From contig CAZXQI010000097.1 in assembly GCA_964643005.1 (NCBI GenBank), positions 1 to 13,629 of the forward strand: 13,629 nt of DNA, given 5' to 3'. This DNA is from UBA6168 sp964643005. GTDB taxonomy: Bacteria > Bacteroidota > Bacteroidia > Chitinophagales > Saprospiraceae. Positions 1 through 8,339 of the stretch are shown in pieces. The notes below the pieces were generated by a model. It was not told the DNA's origin. It saw nothing but the letters and a program-made list of their open reading frames with translations, and did no database searches. Both the position numbers and the translations under genes were made by a program. Position 1 is the first letter of the stretch. The number at the start of each line of letters is the position of its first letter.

Positions 1-21
1 CCTATCCTGCCCTCCGCCCAA

Positions 22-2148
22 TCAGCGAACCGTCCAGCCTGCCTGCCACCCCTCTCCGGCGCTGACAAAACCGAGTTTTCCTCCGGCGTCTTCCGCCATG
101 AGGATCATGCCTTGGGACTCCACACCCCTCAACTTTCGGGGGGCGAGGTTGGCCAACAGCAACACCTTTTTGCCTATGACCTCCTCCGGCGAGAAATGCT
201 CCGCAATGCCAGAAGCCACCGTCCGCTTTTCCAGACCGATATCCACGGTCAGTTTGAGCAGCTTATCCGCCTTGGGAATGCGCTCCGCCGCTATAATAGT
301 TCCCGTGCGGATATCCAACTTGGCAAAGTCGTCGAACTGTATTTCCGGCTTCATCGGCGGACGCTGAGCAGCCTTTTCTGCGGCAACCACGACGGCCAGT
401 TTATCCTTTTGGCGCTCGACAATTTCCAGGCGGCTGTCGTCTTTGCGGTCGTGGATTTTTGCAAACAGAATTTCAGGCTCGCCCACTTTGTGGCCCGATG
501 CAATCAGCGGTTCTCCCTCCTCCAAATGGCTCAGCACCCATTCGATCCCGCCCTTCGATGCGGGAGGCAGATTCAGTAAGCTCCTGATCCTCAATGCAGT
601 GAAAGGGATGAATGGCTCGCAGAGCGTGCCGAGCAATTGCACCACTTGAAGGCAGTTAAACAGGCACTCGCCGATGAGCGGCGAATCCGGGTTCGACTTG
701 CGCAAGGCCCAAGGGGCGCTTTCCTGGAGGTATTGATTGCCCCAGGAAGAAATCTCCATCAGCGAGGCCGCCGCCGGACGGAAGTTAAAGCTTTCAATAT
801 CGGCAGCCAGCGCCTTAGCCAAATCCCTCACCGGCGACAGTTTAGAAGCCCAGTCGTCCGGCGGCGGGGGAACCGCGCCATCGAAATAGCTCTTCGTCAG
901 CACGATCACGCGGTTGATGAAGTTGCCGAGGTTGTCGGCCAGATCCTTGTCGTAGAAATCCACAAACTCATCCCATTTGAAATCGCTGTCTCTGTTTTCG
1001 GGCATATTGCGAATGAGCGCCCAGCGCAGCGCATCCTCCTTGTTGGGGAAGTCGGCAAACTCTTCTAAGTACTGGTGCTGCTCGATGCCCCAGCCCCTGC
1101 TCTTGCTGAATTTTTGCCCCTCAAAATTGAGGAATTGATTGGCGGGTACGTTTATCGGCAGGGCAAATTCCCCATGCGCCCTGAGCATGGCCGGAAAGAC
1201 TAAACAATGAAAAACGATATTATCCTTGCCAATAAAATGCACCAATTGCACCTGGTCGCCCTTCCAGTATTCCTCCCAGTTTTTTCCGTTCTCCGAAGCC
1301 CATTGCTTAGTGGCTGAGATGTAGCCAATGGGCGCATCAAACCAGACGTACAGCACTTTGCCTTTGGCTTCCTCTAAGGGCACGGCAATCCCCCAGTCGA
1401 GGTCTCGGGTGATGGCCCGGGGGCGCAGGCCTTCTCCCTCGTCGAGCCAGGAGAGGCACTGTCCGGTGACGTGCTTTTTCCAGATAGTCGGGTCGTGGTG
1501 AAACTCCCCGTCAATGGTTCCATTTTTTATCCACTCCCGCAGCCAGTCGGCGTGTTTGTCTAAGCGGAAATACCAGTGCTTAGTCGGCTTCAATACCGGC
1601 GTCTTATTGCTGAGCACTGACCTGGGATTTATCAATTCCGTCGGCGAAAGGGAAGCGCCGCAATGCTCGCACTGATCCCCATAAGCTTCCGGGTAGCCGC
1701 ATCGGGGACATTCCCCCGTGATATAGCGGTCGGCGAGGAACAGCTTGAGCTCTTCGTCATAATACTGCTCGCTGACTTTTTCCTCAAACTCTCCCCCCTT
1801 TTCATATAGTTTTAAAAAAAACTCCTGAGAAGTTTTATGGTGCAGTGGAGCGCTGGTACGGTGGTAATAGTCGAAGCTAATGCCCAACCGCTCAAAGGTT
1901 CGCTTATTTAAAAAATGGTATTTGTCTATGATTTCCTGAGGAGTGACTCCCTCCTTTTTAGCCCGCATGGTGATGGCGGCGCCGTGCTCGTCAGAGCCGC
2001 AGATGTAAACGACGTCGAGGCCAAGCCCCCGCAGATAGCGGACGTAGATATCGGCGGGCAGATAAGCCCCCGCTAAGTGCCCTAAGTGCAACTCCCCATT
2101 GGCATAAGGCAATGCAGAGGTCACGCAGTATTTTTTGGTTTTATCCAT
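22..2148 (-). CDS. metG: Methionyl-tRNA synthetase with C-terminal tRNA-binding domain
   Basis: Cytoplasmic class I aminoacyl-tRNA synthetase that charges tRNA-Met with methionine for initiation and elongation. With the start at 2148 the protein is 708 aa. Seen: the HIGH-type signature HLGH at 21-24, a zinc knuckle of two CxxC pairs (147-150 and 160-163), the KMSKS loop as KFSKS at 346-350, and a C-terminal EMAP II/Trbp111-type tRNA-binding domain at about 601-708, which in this family also promotes dimerisation. The open frame continues upstream to an ATG at 2214. I prefer 2148 because MetG proteins begin a few residues before the YxVTSALPYANG motif, the extra 22 residues look non-coding, and a promoter-like box (2182-2189) lies inside the extension. 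No Shine-Dalgarno is present, as usual in Bacteroidota. The stop is 21 bases from the window edge, so the downstream context is unknown. Confidence 0.97.
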   Translation of the reverse strand: MDKTKKYCVTSALPYANGELHLGHLAGAYLPADIYVRYLRGLGLDVVYICGSDEHGAAITMRAKKEGVTPQEIIDKYHFLNKRTFERLGISFDYYHRTSAPLHHKTSQEFFLKLYEKGGEFEEKVSEQYYDEELKLFLADRYITGECPRCGYPEAYGDQCEHCGASLSPTELINPRSVLSNKTPVLKPTKHWYFRLDKHADWLREWIKNGTIDGEFHHDPTIWKKHVTGQCLSWLDEGEGLRPRAITRDLDWGIAVPLEEAKGKVLYVWFDAPIGYISATKQWASENGKNWEEYWKGDQVQLVHFIGKDNIVFHCLVFPAMLRAHGEFALPINVPANQFLNFEGQKFSKSRGWGIEQHQYLEEFADFPNKEDALRWALIRNMPENRDSDFKWDEFVDFYDKDLADNLGNFINRVIVLTKSYFDGAVPPPPDDWASKLSPVRDLAKALAADIESFNFRPAAASLMEISSWGNQYLQESAPWALRKSNPDSPLIGECLFNCLQVVQLLGTLCEPFIPFTALRIRSLLNLPPASKGGIEWVLSHLEEGEPLIASGHKVGEPEILFAKIHDRKDDSRLEIVERQKDKLAVVVAAEKAAQRPPMKPEIQFDDFAKLDIRTGTIIAAERIPKADKLLKLTVDIGLEKRTVASGIAEHFSPEEVIGKKVLLLANLAPRKLRGVESQGMILMAEDAGGKLGFVSAGEGWQAGWTVR

Positions 2149-2181
2149 TTTAAACTTGATAACTATTGAAAAATGAGGCGG

Positions 2182-2189
2182 CGAAGTTA
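2182..2189 (-). promoter_or_regulatory. Candidate -7 promoter box for metG
   Basis: On the minus strand this reads TAACTTCG, one mismatch from the Bacteroidota -7 consensus TAnnTTTG. It would start transcription about 25-30 bases before the preferred ATG at 2148. I see no clear -33 TTG element at the usual spacing, so the call rests on a single short match. It agrees with the shorter metG start. Confidence 0.3.
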
Positions 2190-2418
2190 CAAAAACCACC
2201 GTCGGAAAAGGCATAGGAACGCTTTACATGTCCAGGAAAAATAACTCCCGGCCAGGCCGCAAAGTTTCTTTGGATGGTCGGCTGAATCGCCTTTTTAATC
2301 GCATGCGCCGGGTAGGATGCGACGATTGGAGAGATGGCGCCCCCGGATGGACGCAGGTTTTATCTCAAATTCTACCGGAGCCTTTCCCTCCCCATTTGAA
2401 TTTTCCAAAAAAGAAAAA

Positions 2419-3936
2419 CTATAAATGGGAAAGCAGGTAGTTCCACAGCTTTTCGTAGGGAATGATTTCCAATTCATTGATATGACCCCGGAAGAAGAAA
2501 GCCTGTCCCACTAAATTGTCGTAGTATTTATCGGTGTTGCTCAATTCCAAAATCTTGAAATCAACTTTGGCCAATTGCTGCAACAGGCGGATAAACTGAA
2601 TCGCGCGGAAGTGCTCCTGCTTGTCCAATTGCTTGGTGGCGTAGTTTCTAAGATGGCCAATCCTCTCCGCCGCCTCGTGGAAATTCTTCGCCTCCATCAA
2701 AAACAGAACCTGGGCAATCAGCAGATGAACTTCAAAGATTCGCTGCTCTCTGGGATAGCTGATATTGTCGCTCAGGAAGCGCTTCAGACGGAAGCCTTTC
2801 CTGTCCTGTAGATTTAGCGCAGGGGTTTCGCCTCCCTCGCTCTCGATGAAATAGTTCAAATACACCTCGTAAATCTTCCACCTTTCCCTCGTTTCACTGT
2901 CTAATTTTTTTATTTTGGAATTAGAATTCGCCTGATTAAAAATGGCCAGAGCGTTGATGTAATTCCCAGTGTGGAAGGCTAATAACAGGTAGTATTCCAT
3001 GAACTTAAACCAGGTCTCTCTCCCTTCGGAAAAAATCTGGAGGCTCTTTTCGGCGCTCACCCGGCCGTTTTTGAAATCCTGTTTGTGCAGATAGGCGGAC
3101 ATTTTTTTTAGGTGAAATGCTATCACCTTTTCTTCCTGTAAATAGTCGGGATTCTCTTCGATATACCGCTCCGCCTTAGAGCAGACTTCTAACACGGCGT
3201 CAAAGTCGCGCATCATCTCATAGCGATAGACCCAAACTAAGTACATATTGTAAATGACGACCGGCGAGTGGTGGGTCTCCGAAAGCTCCACTAACATATC
3301 GCAGAAGGATCGTATCTGCTCCATCAGTTCGGCCTTATCCGTTCCGGAGCTTAGGTATTTTATTAAAATGCGCTGGAACAATTCTTCGGAGCGCATCTCT
3401 GCTTCCAGGATTTTGGAATACTCCCCGATTAGATGGTCGTATTCTTCAAAGTTTTTCTCTCTCCCCTCCTCGGCGGCATAGCGGCGCAAAATGCGACAGC
3501 AGTTCACGATGACGTCTGAGAATCTAAAGCGCAGAGCTATCGTCAGGATTTGCTTAGCGAGGTCTTCAGCGCTGGAATGGGCGTCGTTGGAAATGAGAAT
3601 CCTGACCAATGCCCAGTCTTTATTGCAGGTAAAATACGCCTTGTCGTACCCCGCCGTGCCGGGGTCGTTGATGTCTATAAAGAAAAGGGTATTGAGCAGG
3701 CGCTTGCGAAAGCGGGATTTCAGTTGGCGGTATTTGTCGTCAGTGGGGCTACAGCCATAGAGGAGCGTGGCGGCGTCCCGGTCGTTTTTAAACCTCCCCG
3801 CAGACAAGGCTTCATAAAAATCGCTGAATTTACTGCTCTTATTTTCGAGGGTCGAACTGTCAAATATTTCAATTTTCCGCACCTTTTTTTTGGTGATAAT
3901 CCTGGAAATTTCAATCAGATTTTTCATGCTATTCAT
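2419..3936 (-). CDS. Uncharacterised 505-aa helical protein, probably TPR-like repeats
   Basis: I cannot assign a named family. The protein has no signal peptide and no transmembrane segment, so it is probably cytoplasmic. The first 40 or so residues are basic (KKKVRKIEIFD), followed by a region rich in charged residues. From about residue 100 it reads as successive amphipathic helices with alternating aromatic and aliphatic positions, the look of an alpha-solenoid such as divergent TPR repeats. No catalytic motif is visible. An alternative start is the ATG at 3927 (MKNLIE), only three codons in. The stop (2419-2421) sits inside a loose inverted repeat, CCCATTT/AAATGGG at 2391-2397 and 2423-2429, that is not a convincing terminator. 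The gene stands alone between the amylase gene (197-base gap) and metG (270-base gap). My recollection is that similar proteins occur in Saprospiria; a profile search is needed to confirm this. Confidence 0.85.
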   Translation of the reverse strand: MNSMKNLIEISRIITKKKVRKIEIFDSSTLENKSSKFSDFYEALSAGRFKNDRDAATLLYGCSPTDDKYRQLKSRFRKRLLNTLFFIDINDPGTAGYDKAYFTCNKDWALVRILISNDAHSSAEDLAKQILTIALRFRFSDVIVNCCRILRRYAAEEGREKNFEEYDHLIGEYSKILEAEMRSEELFQRILIKYLSSGTDKAELMEQIRSFCDMLVELSETHHSPVVIYNMYLVWVYRYEMMRDFDAVLEVCSKAERYIEENPDYLQEEKVIAFHLKKMSAYLHKQDFKNGRVSAEKSLQIFSEGRETWFKFMEYYLLLAFHTGNYINALAIFNQANSNSKIKKLDSETRERWKIYEVYLNYFIESEGGETPALNLQDRKGFRLKRFLSDNISYPREQRIFEVHLLIAQVLFLMEAKNFHEAAERIGHLRNYATKQLDKQEHFRAIQFIRLLQQLAKVDFKILELSNTDKYYDNLVGQAFFFRGHINELEIIPYEKLWNYLLSHL

Positions 3937-4053
3937 GGGCGGATCCGCAGGAAATAAAGAGGCCTGACAGTTCCATTTTTATAAATATTCAAGAGAATAG
4001 GAGATTGGAGCTAAGCAGCAAACAGCAATAATTATTCCCCTTTCTGCCTGTCA

Positions 4054-4061
4054 CAAATTTA
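4054..4061 (-). promoter_or_regulatory. Candidate -7 box for the 505-aa gene
   Basis: The minus strand reads TAAATTTG, an exact match to TAnnTTTG. It lies about 117 bases upstream of the start at 3936, just after the T-tract of the amylase terminator, so termination and re-initiation would be only a few bases apart. The surroundings are AT-rich and no -33 element is evident, so a chance match is possible. Confidence 0.35.
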
Positions 4062-4064
4062 TAT

Positions 4065-4110
4065 AAAAATGGCGAAGCCCGACACAGTTTCATCTATGTC
4101 GGGCTTTGCT
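4065..4110 (-). terminator. Intrinsic terminator of the amylase-family gene
   Basis: A perfect 10-bp stem pairs AAGCCCGACA (4075-4084) with TGTCGGGCTT (4097-4106) around a 12-base loop. Wobble and GC pairs at 4071-4074 with 4107-4110 extend it. Read on the minus strand, the stem is followed by ATTTTTATAT, a five-T run at 4065-4069. It begins about 24 bases after the stop codon of the upstream gene. This is the cleanest terminator in the window. Confidence 0.8.
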
Positions 4111-4133
4111 GCGAACTTTAATAGCGGGAATTC

Positions 4134-6965
4134 TCAGCGGGCAATCACCACCATTTTACTTTCTGCGCCCTCCCCCGCCACTATCTGCACGGTATAAATT
4201 CCGGGCAGAAAAAGGCCCGGAACGGTAGCCTGATGCTCTCCCGCCTCATACCTGCTCCGAGGCGTGGCGCTCATTCGCCGGCCCTGCAAGTCCGTCAGGA
4301 AAAACTGCACTTCCTCCCCTTTTTCCAAAGAAAAGCGAACCTGAACTTCCGAAGAAGTCGAATTGGGGCTGATCGTCCAACGGAGTTTTTTGCGCTCAAT
4401 CTCGCAGGCGTCCGTGTAATAAGCAGGCGGGATGACCCGTATATCGGTGTACAGCCGGTACTCCCCCGCCGCAAACTCGATCGGCGCCGTTGCGTTGGTC
4501 ACGTTCAGGCTGTCGCCGCTAAAGTATTCGTACCAAATTCCGGCATGTTGAAAATTCGGCGTCACCGACCCCTCCGCGACATTGAAGTTGCCCAATACGG
4601 CCACGTTCATATCCGGATGATTCAGGTGGATGGTCTTTTGAAATCCGGTCACATTTTGCTCAAAGTCCGTCGTCTGAAACGCCTCGTAATTATTCCGCAG
4701 ATAGAGCAGCGCGCGCACTTTATTATAGACGTCTAAGCGAGCCGCCTGACCCATGTAGTCCCAGCGCAGGGGCTTGGGGTCGAGTCTGCAATTGTCGTTG
4801 ATCGTTCCATTTGTGCAGCGATTGATGGAGTAGTCGTAGCCCGTTTCTCCGAACTGCCAAAGCATCTTCGGGCCGGGCAAGGCATAGAAAAACGTGGAAG
4901 CCAGGTTTACCCTGTCCAGAGCCGTGTTCAGGTTTTTCACATTGTAGGCGCCGAAAGAATTGCCGTAGGTAATATTTTTATAAGCCATCCGCTCCTCGTC
5001 GTGGCTCTCCATATAGGCGACGAGATTCGGCTCGTTCCAGCCGCGGTTTTTGTACGAAGCGCCGCTCAGGTTGGAGGCATAGCCCATCGCCGCTTCCTTG
5101 TACTGGTCGTGGACGCCTCCCGCCCAGAGCATCATGCCGTAATTGGCCAGCTCTTTTTCCTCGCTGTTATCGGCGAAGTGCTCGAGGATGACATAAGCGC
5201 CCGGACTGGCCTCCCGGATGGCGTCGGCGTAATTTTTTAAAATGGCAATGCGCCCGGCGTCATAAGCCGCCCACGCCCCCATATTGCCTAAAGTATTTTT
5301 TTGGGTAAAGCCTTTTGAAAGGTCAAACCGGAAGCCATCTACTTTGTAATCTCTCAGCCAGTGCTCTAAGCATTTGCTGATATATGTCTTAGTGGCCTGG
5401 CTCTCGTGGTTGAAATCAAAAAAGACGTTGAAGTCGTGTTTGGGCAGGGGATTCAGCCAGTAATTATCGGGCGCCGGTCGGAAATTGGCGGCGTCCCAGT
5501 ACAGCATACAGAGCGGATTCTTTTCATGGGCGTGATTGAAAACCACGTCGAGAATCACGGCTATCCCCCGCTGATGGCAGGCGTCCACCACCGCCCTGAA
5601 GGCGTCCGGCGTACCGTAATATTTATCTAATGCATAGTGATAGGTGGGATTGTAGCCCCAACTGAGGTTCCCGTCAAACTCATTGACAGGCATAAATTCA
5701 ATGGCCGTCACCCCAAGTCTCTCCAAATAATCTAAGGTGTCTAACAGCGTCTGATAGTTTTGCGTTTTTAAAAAATCCCGCATCAGCAATTCGTAAACGA
5801 CGAGATTCCCCTGAGGAGGGCGCTGAAAATCAGCAATCTGCCAGGGATAGGCGGCGGCGCCCGGCTGCATCAGCGACGCAATGCCCGTCGTTTTTCCAAC
5901 AGGATACGGAGGCAGATCGGGAAAAGTAGCCGCCGGAATATAGGAATCATTAGAAGGGTCGAGCACTAAATCGCTGTATGGGTCGCCGATGCGGATGGCG
6001 CCGTCCACGACGTACTGGAAGGCGTAATACTTGCCGGGCGTCAGCCCCGATACCTTTATCCACCAGGTAGTCCCTTCCAAATTGCGCTTGAGTTGGTAGT
6101 CGTTGCTGAACTGCCAGGCATTGAAATCGCCGATGAGATAGACGTGCTGCTTGTTGGGAGCGTACAGCGCAAAAAGCGCTTCTGTATCGCTCAGGTAGTT
6201 GATGCCGAGCTCCGCTCCGGCGGGCATATTCTCCGACTGGGTCGGCTTGGGTACGACGTAATTGAATTTAACAACAGCCTGCTCCTGCCCATTATCGGCG
6301 ACTAATTCCACTAAATGCGCCCCATCTTCCTGCACCTGAATCTCAAACTCCAACTCAGTGCCGTTGGTGGAATACAGCAGGTTCCCATCCTCAAAAAGCG
6401 AAAGCGTCGCCTCCTGCGTAGCGGCTCCTTTGACCTGAATGCCGGCGCCGATTTGCGTAAAAACCACGGACTCTGTCGGCGAGACAAGGCTCGCCGTCAG
6501 CGGGCCGGCATCGGGATAGACCGTGTAGAAAATATCTCCTCCGCCGGCGTCCTTCCCCGTCAGAGAACCGGAGGCGTTGCGAAAAACAAAAGCCAGTTTT
6601 TGAATCTCCTCATTGGGGTCGGTCGCATTGTAGCGCTCCCTGATACTGGGCTGAATCTCAAAACTGTACACCTCCGGCTGGCCGGGCACGGGAGTCATTT
6701 TCCATTCATCATTGGCGACTCCCCAGGTGGTAAAGACGTGCTTCCAGTCGCTGGAAGAACTGCTCAGCGAGGTAATCAAACCCGTGTGCAGATAGACCTC
6801 GCAGTTACAGCCGGCCAGTCCCGCCGAGCCTTCCAGGGCGTTAAAATAAATCGTCGCCGGCTGATTCGGCGTGGGAAAAACCGGATCCGTCCAGACTACC
6901 TGCGCGCCGGATATCCAGGGAAGCAAAAAGAAAAGCCCCGAAAAATATGGGAAAAAGCGATTCAT
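4134..6965 (-). CDS. Secreted GH13 alpha-amylase-family enzyme with T9SS sorting domain
   Basis: A 943-aa exported enzyme, likely acting on alpha-glucans such as starch or glycogen. In order: signal peptide (1 to about 21, SGA/Q), an N-terminal beta domain rich in Gly/Asp (about 22-155) of a kind I associate with Bacteroidota amylases, an Ig-like stretch (about 156-240), a CBM48-type E-set domain (about 254-345), the GH13 barrel (from about 388), a C-terminal beta domain, and an approximately 80-aa T9SS type A sorting domain (from about 863, SPN start, GIYTVQI near the end). All four GH13 motifs are intact: DVVFNH (473-478), GFRFD with nucleophile D548, acid/base E595 in LEH, and H655/D656 in SHDEER. 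The T9SS tail implies release or cell-surface anchoring. Debranching or maltodextrin specificity cannot be told from sequence alone. It appears monocistronic, since a strong terminator follows and a hairpin separates it from hslR upstream. Confidence 0.95.
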   Translation of the reverse strand: MNRFFPYFSGLFFLLPWISGAQVVWTDPVFPTPNQPATIYFNALEGSAGLAGCNCEVYLHTGLITSLSSSSSDWKHVFTTWGVANDEWKMTPVPGQPEVYSFEIQPSIRERYNATDPNEEIQKLAFVFRNASGSLTGKDAGGGDIFYTVYPDAGPLTASLVSPTESVVFTQIGAGIQVKGAATQEATLSLFEDGNLLYSTNGTELEFEIQVQEDGAHLVELVADNGQEQAVVKFNYVVPKPTQSENMPAGAELGINYLSDTEALFALYAPNKQHVYLIGDFNAWQFSNDYQLKRNLEGTTWWIKVSGLTPGKYYAFQYVVDGAIRIGDPYSDLVLDPSNDSYIPAATFPDLPPYPVGKTTGIASLMQPGAAAYPWQIADFQRPPQGNLVVYELLMRDFLKTQNYQTLLDTLDYLERLGVTAIEFMPVNEFDGNLSWGYNPTYHYALDKYYGTPDAFRAVVDACHQRGIAVILDVVFNHAHEKNPLCMLYWDAANFRPAPDNYWLNPLPKHDFNVFFDFNHESQATKTYISKCLEHWLRDYKVDGFRFDLSKGFTQKNTLGNMGAWAAYDAGRIAILKNYADAIREASPGAYVILEHFADNSEEKELANYGMMLWAGGVHDQYKEAAMGYASNLSGASYKNRGWNEPNLVAYMESHDEERMAYKNITYGNSFGAYNVKNLNTALDRVNLASTFFYALPGPKMLWQFGETGYDYSINRCTNGTINDNCRLDPKPLRWDYMGQAARLDVYNKVRALLYLRNNYEAFQTTDFEQNVTGFQKTIHLNHPDMNVAVLGNFNVAEGSVTPNFQHAGIWYEYFSGDSLNVTNATAPIEFAAGEYRLYTDIRVIPPAYYTDACEIERKKLRWTISPNSTSSEVQVRFSLEKGEEVQFFLTDLQGRRMSATPRSRYEAGEHQATVPGLFLPGIYTVQIVAGEGAESKMVVIAR

Positions 6966-6998
6966 AAAAAAGTGATTTTGAAAGAAAGAGTGAGCAAA

Positions 6999-7015
6999 GC
7001 CGCCTCCGCGGCGGC
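6999..7015. other. Short GC-rich hairpin in the amylase leader
   Basis: GCCGCC (6999-7004) and GGCGGC (7010-7015) form a perfect 6-bp stem around a 5-base loop. It lies 34 bases upstream of the amylase start, in a leader that is otherwise A/T-rich on that side. No T-run follows in either direction, so it is not a terminator. A role in leader structure is possible but untested. Confidence 0.3.
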
Positions 7016-7082
7016 GTCTCAGAAGGGTAAAATTGATAAAAGCAGATGCGGATTAAAAGAAAAGCAGCGCATAAAATTTGTA

Positions 7083-7113
7083 CCGGCGCCACTTAACGCC
7101 CTTGGCGCTCCGG
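7083..7113 (-). terminator. Hairpin immediately after hslR, probable terminator
   Basis: The segment starts one base after the hslR stop codon (7114-7116). CCGGCGCCA (7083-7091) pairs with TGGCGCTCCGG (7103-7113), giving 9 bp with a two-base bulge and an 11-base loop. Read on the minus strand it is followed by TACAAATTTT, only a weak U-tract. It probably ends the ppk2-hslR transcript and insulates the amylase gene. Confidence 0.5.
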
Positions 7114-7512
7114 TCAAAAATCGGTATCGAAGCGGTCGTCTTTGAAGGTGTCAATATCTCTCCGCTCCCGCTTGGTCGGGCGTCCGGCGCCTTTTTCCCG
7201 CCATTCAGCGCCGCTCTTGCCGACAAACCATTCCTGGTACTTATTCATTTCCTCAACAGGGGTCAGGTTCTCATAACATTCGGCGGCCAGTGCGGCGCCC
7301 ACCCTTTTATCTATTATTTTTTTTATTAAAAATTCTAAATTAAAACCGCCATTCCTGACGTAAACCTTTTGCCCCTCGGCGACGAGGTCGGAGGGTTTGG
7401 CCTGAAGCTCCCCGATTTTTACTTTCCCGGATTTAATGGACTCTGTCGCAAGCGTCCTCGATTTAAAAATGCGCACGCTCCACAGCCATTTGTCTATTCT
7501 TACTTTTTCCAT
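7114..7512 (-). CDS. hslR: S4-domain RNA-binding protein, Hsp15 (HslR) family
   Basis: A 132-aa cytoplasmic protein of the heat-shock protein 15 family. In E. coli, Hsp15 binds free 50S subunits carrying a stalled peptidyl-tRNA and helps recycle them. The S4 RNA-binding fold covers about residues 1-60, beginning RIDKWLWSVRIFKSRTLA, the hallmark of this family. The C-terminal tail is strongly basic then acidic (GRPTKRERRDIDTF, then DDRFDTDF), which I regard as typical of Bacteroidota members. The start at 7512 fits the family, whose S4 motif begins within five residues of Met. The gap to ppk2 upstream is only 51 bases, with no terminator seen there, so the two are probably co-transcribed. A general S4-domain protein of unknown role is the conservative alternative. 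Confidence 0.9.
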   Translation of the reverse strand: MEKVRIDKWLWSVRIFKSRTLATESIKSGKVKIGELQAKPSDLVAEGQKVYVRNGGFNLEFLIKKIIDKRVGAALAAECYENLTPVEEMNKYQEWFVGKSGAEWREKGAGRPTKRERRDIDTFKDDRFDTDF

Positions 7513-7563
7513 TTTCGTGTATTACCCGGCGGGGGAGGGTTCCTGTTGATTACGGGGATTATT

Positions 7564-8292
7564 TTATACGGGGTAGCTCAGGTTCATTTTCTCTAAGGCT
7601 TCGCAGACTTTTTTGGAAATGATATAATCCCTGTACCAGCGCTTATCTACCGGGACGATCGTCCAGGGGATGGCGCTGTTGTTGAGTGCATACTCGTAGC
7701 ATTGCATGTATTCGTCCCAAAGTTCCCGCTCTTTCCAGTCGCTCTCGTTGTGCTTCCAGTGCTTTTTGGGTTCGTCAATGCGCTGCTGCAATTCTATTCC
7801 CTGTTGCTCATAAGAAATATGCAGGTAAAATTTCAGGATGACCGTGCCATTGTCGAAGGCCAGCAATTCCTCAAAAGCGTTGATAGCCTTCATCCGCTTT
7901 TCCACGCGCTCCTCGTCAATCCAGTGGTGCACGCGCTGTATGAGGATATCTTCGTAATGCGAGCGATTGAAGATTTTGATTTCCCCCTTCATGGGCGCCT
8001 GCTCGTGAATCCTCCAAAGAAAGTCGTGAGCCAGTTCCGCTTTTGTCGGAGTTTTAAAAGCCGAAACGCTCAGGTTAAATGGCGTGCAATCCTGAAAGAC
8101 ATTCCTGATGGCGCCGTCCTTCCCGCTGCTGTCCATGCCCTGCAATATAACCAACAGCGAATGATTTTTCTCCGCTAAGAGAATCTCATTCAGCTCGCCA
8201 ATCCGCTTCTCATATTTTCTGGTCTTCCTTTCAATCTTACTTTTTTTCGCCCCATCCGGTGGGAGGCTCGATATTTCAGAGAGTTTTATCAT
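7564..8292 (-). CDS. ppk2: Polyphosphate kinase 2 family protein
   Basis: A 242-aa cytoplasmic P-loop enzyme of the PPK2 family, which moves phosphate between inorganic polyphosphate and nucleotides (NMP/NDP to NDP/NTP, or the reverse). Seen: Walker A GMDSSGKDG (52-60), Walker B-type FNRSHYED (108-115), and the basic lid region around residues 171-190 (RIDEPKKHWKHNESDWKER). The single-domain length and the FLWRIH and IFNRSHYED stretches look most like class III PPK2s, which can phosphorylate both NMP and NDP. That subclass call is tentative. Start at 8292; the AT-rich upstream bases lack a Shine-Dalgarno. hslR follows after 51 bases on the same strand. A hairpin with a T7 run (8315-8364) lies in the 83-base gap before the gene, so it is probably not simply co-transcribed with the upstream exonuclease gene. 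Confidence 0.95.
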   Translation of the reverse strand: MIKLSEISSLPPDGAKKSKIERKTRKYEKRIGELNEILLAEKNHSLLVILQGMDSSGKDGAIRNVFQDCTPFNLSVSAFKTPTKAELAHDFLWRIHEQAPMKGEIKIFNRSHYEDILIQRVHHWIDEERVEKRMKAINAFEELLAFDNGTVILKFYLHISYEQQGIELQQRIDEPKKHWKHNESDWKERELWDEYMQCYEYALNNSAIPWTIVPVDKRWYRDYIISKKVCEALEKMNLSYPV

Positions 8293-8314
8293 CGTCGTTA
8301 AATTAAAAGTTCAT

Positions 8315-8339
8315 AAAAAAATCTGCGCAACCTGCGGGA
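8315..8339 (-). repeat. Dispersed intergenic element, copy 1 (CGCAGATTTTTTT type)
   Basis: Read on the minus strand, this 25-base stretch begins TCCCGCAGGTTGCGCAG and ends in A plus seven T. It matches copy 2 (12599-12622) at about 20 of 24-25 aligned positions. Its first eight bases form one arm of the hairpin described at 8315-8364. It sits between the exonuclease gene and ppk2. Confidence 0.55.

Noticed and set aside
2149..2214. Upstream in-frame extension of metG to ATG 2214
   Set aside because: The 22 extra residues have no counterpart in MetG and overlap a promoter-like box; the family start fits 2148.
2299..2322. Inverted repeat TCGCAT/ATGCGA as a terminator of the 505-aa gene
   Set aside because: The stem is only 6 bp, about 100 bases from the stop, and no T-run follows on the minus strand.
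2228..2440. 70-codon plus-strand frame in the gap between metG and the 505-aa gene
   Set aside because: It resembles no protein, overlaps the 3' end of the minus-strand gene and lacks a recognisable promoter.
6315..7145. 276-codon plus-strand frame opposite the amylase start and leader
   Set aside because: Antisense shadow of a gene with clear domains; its own product is Arg/Lys-rich with no motif and runs through the amylase leader.
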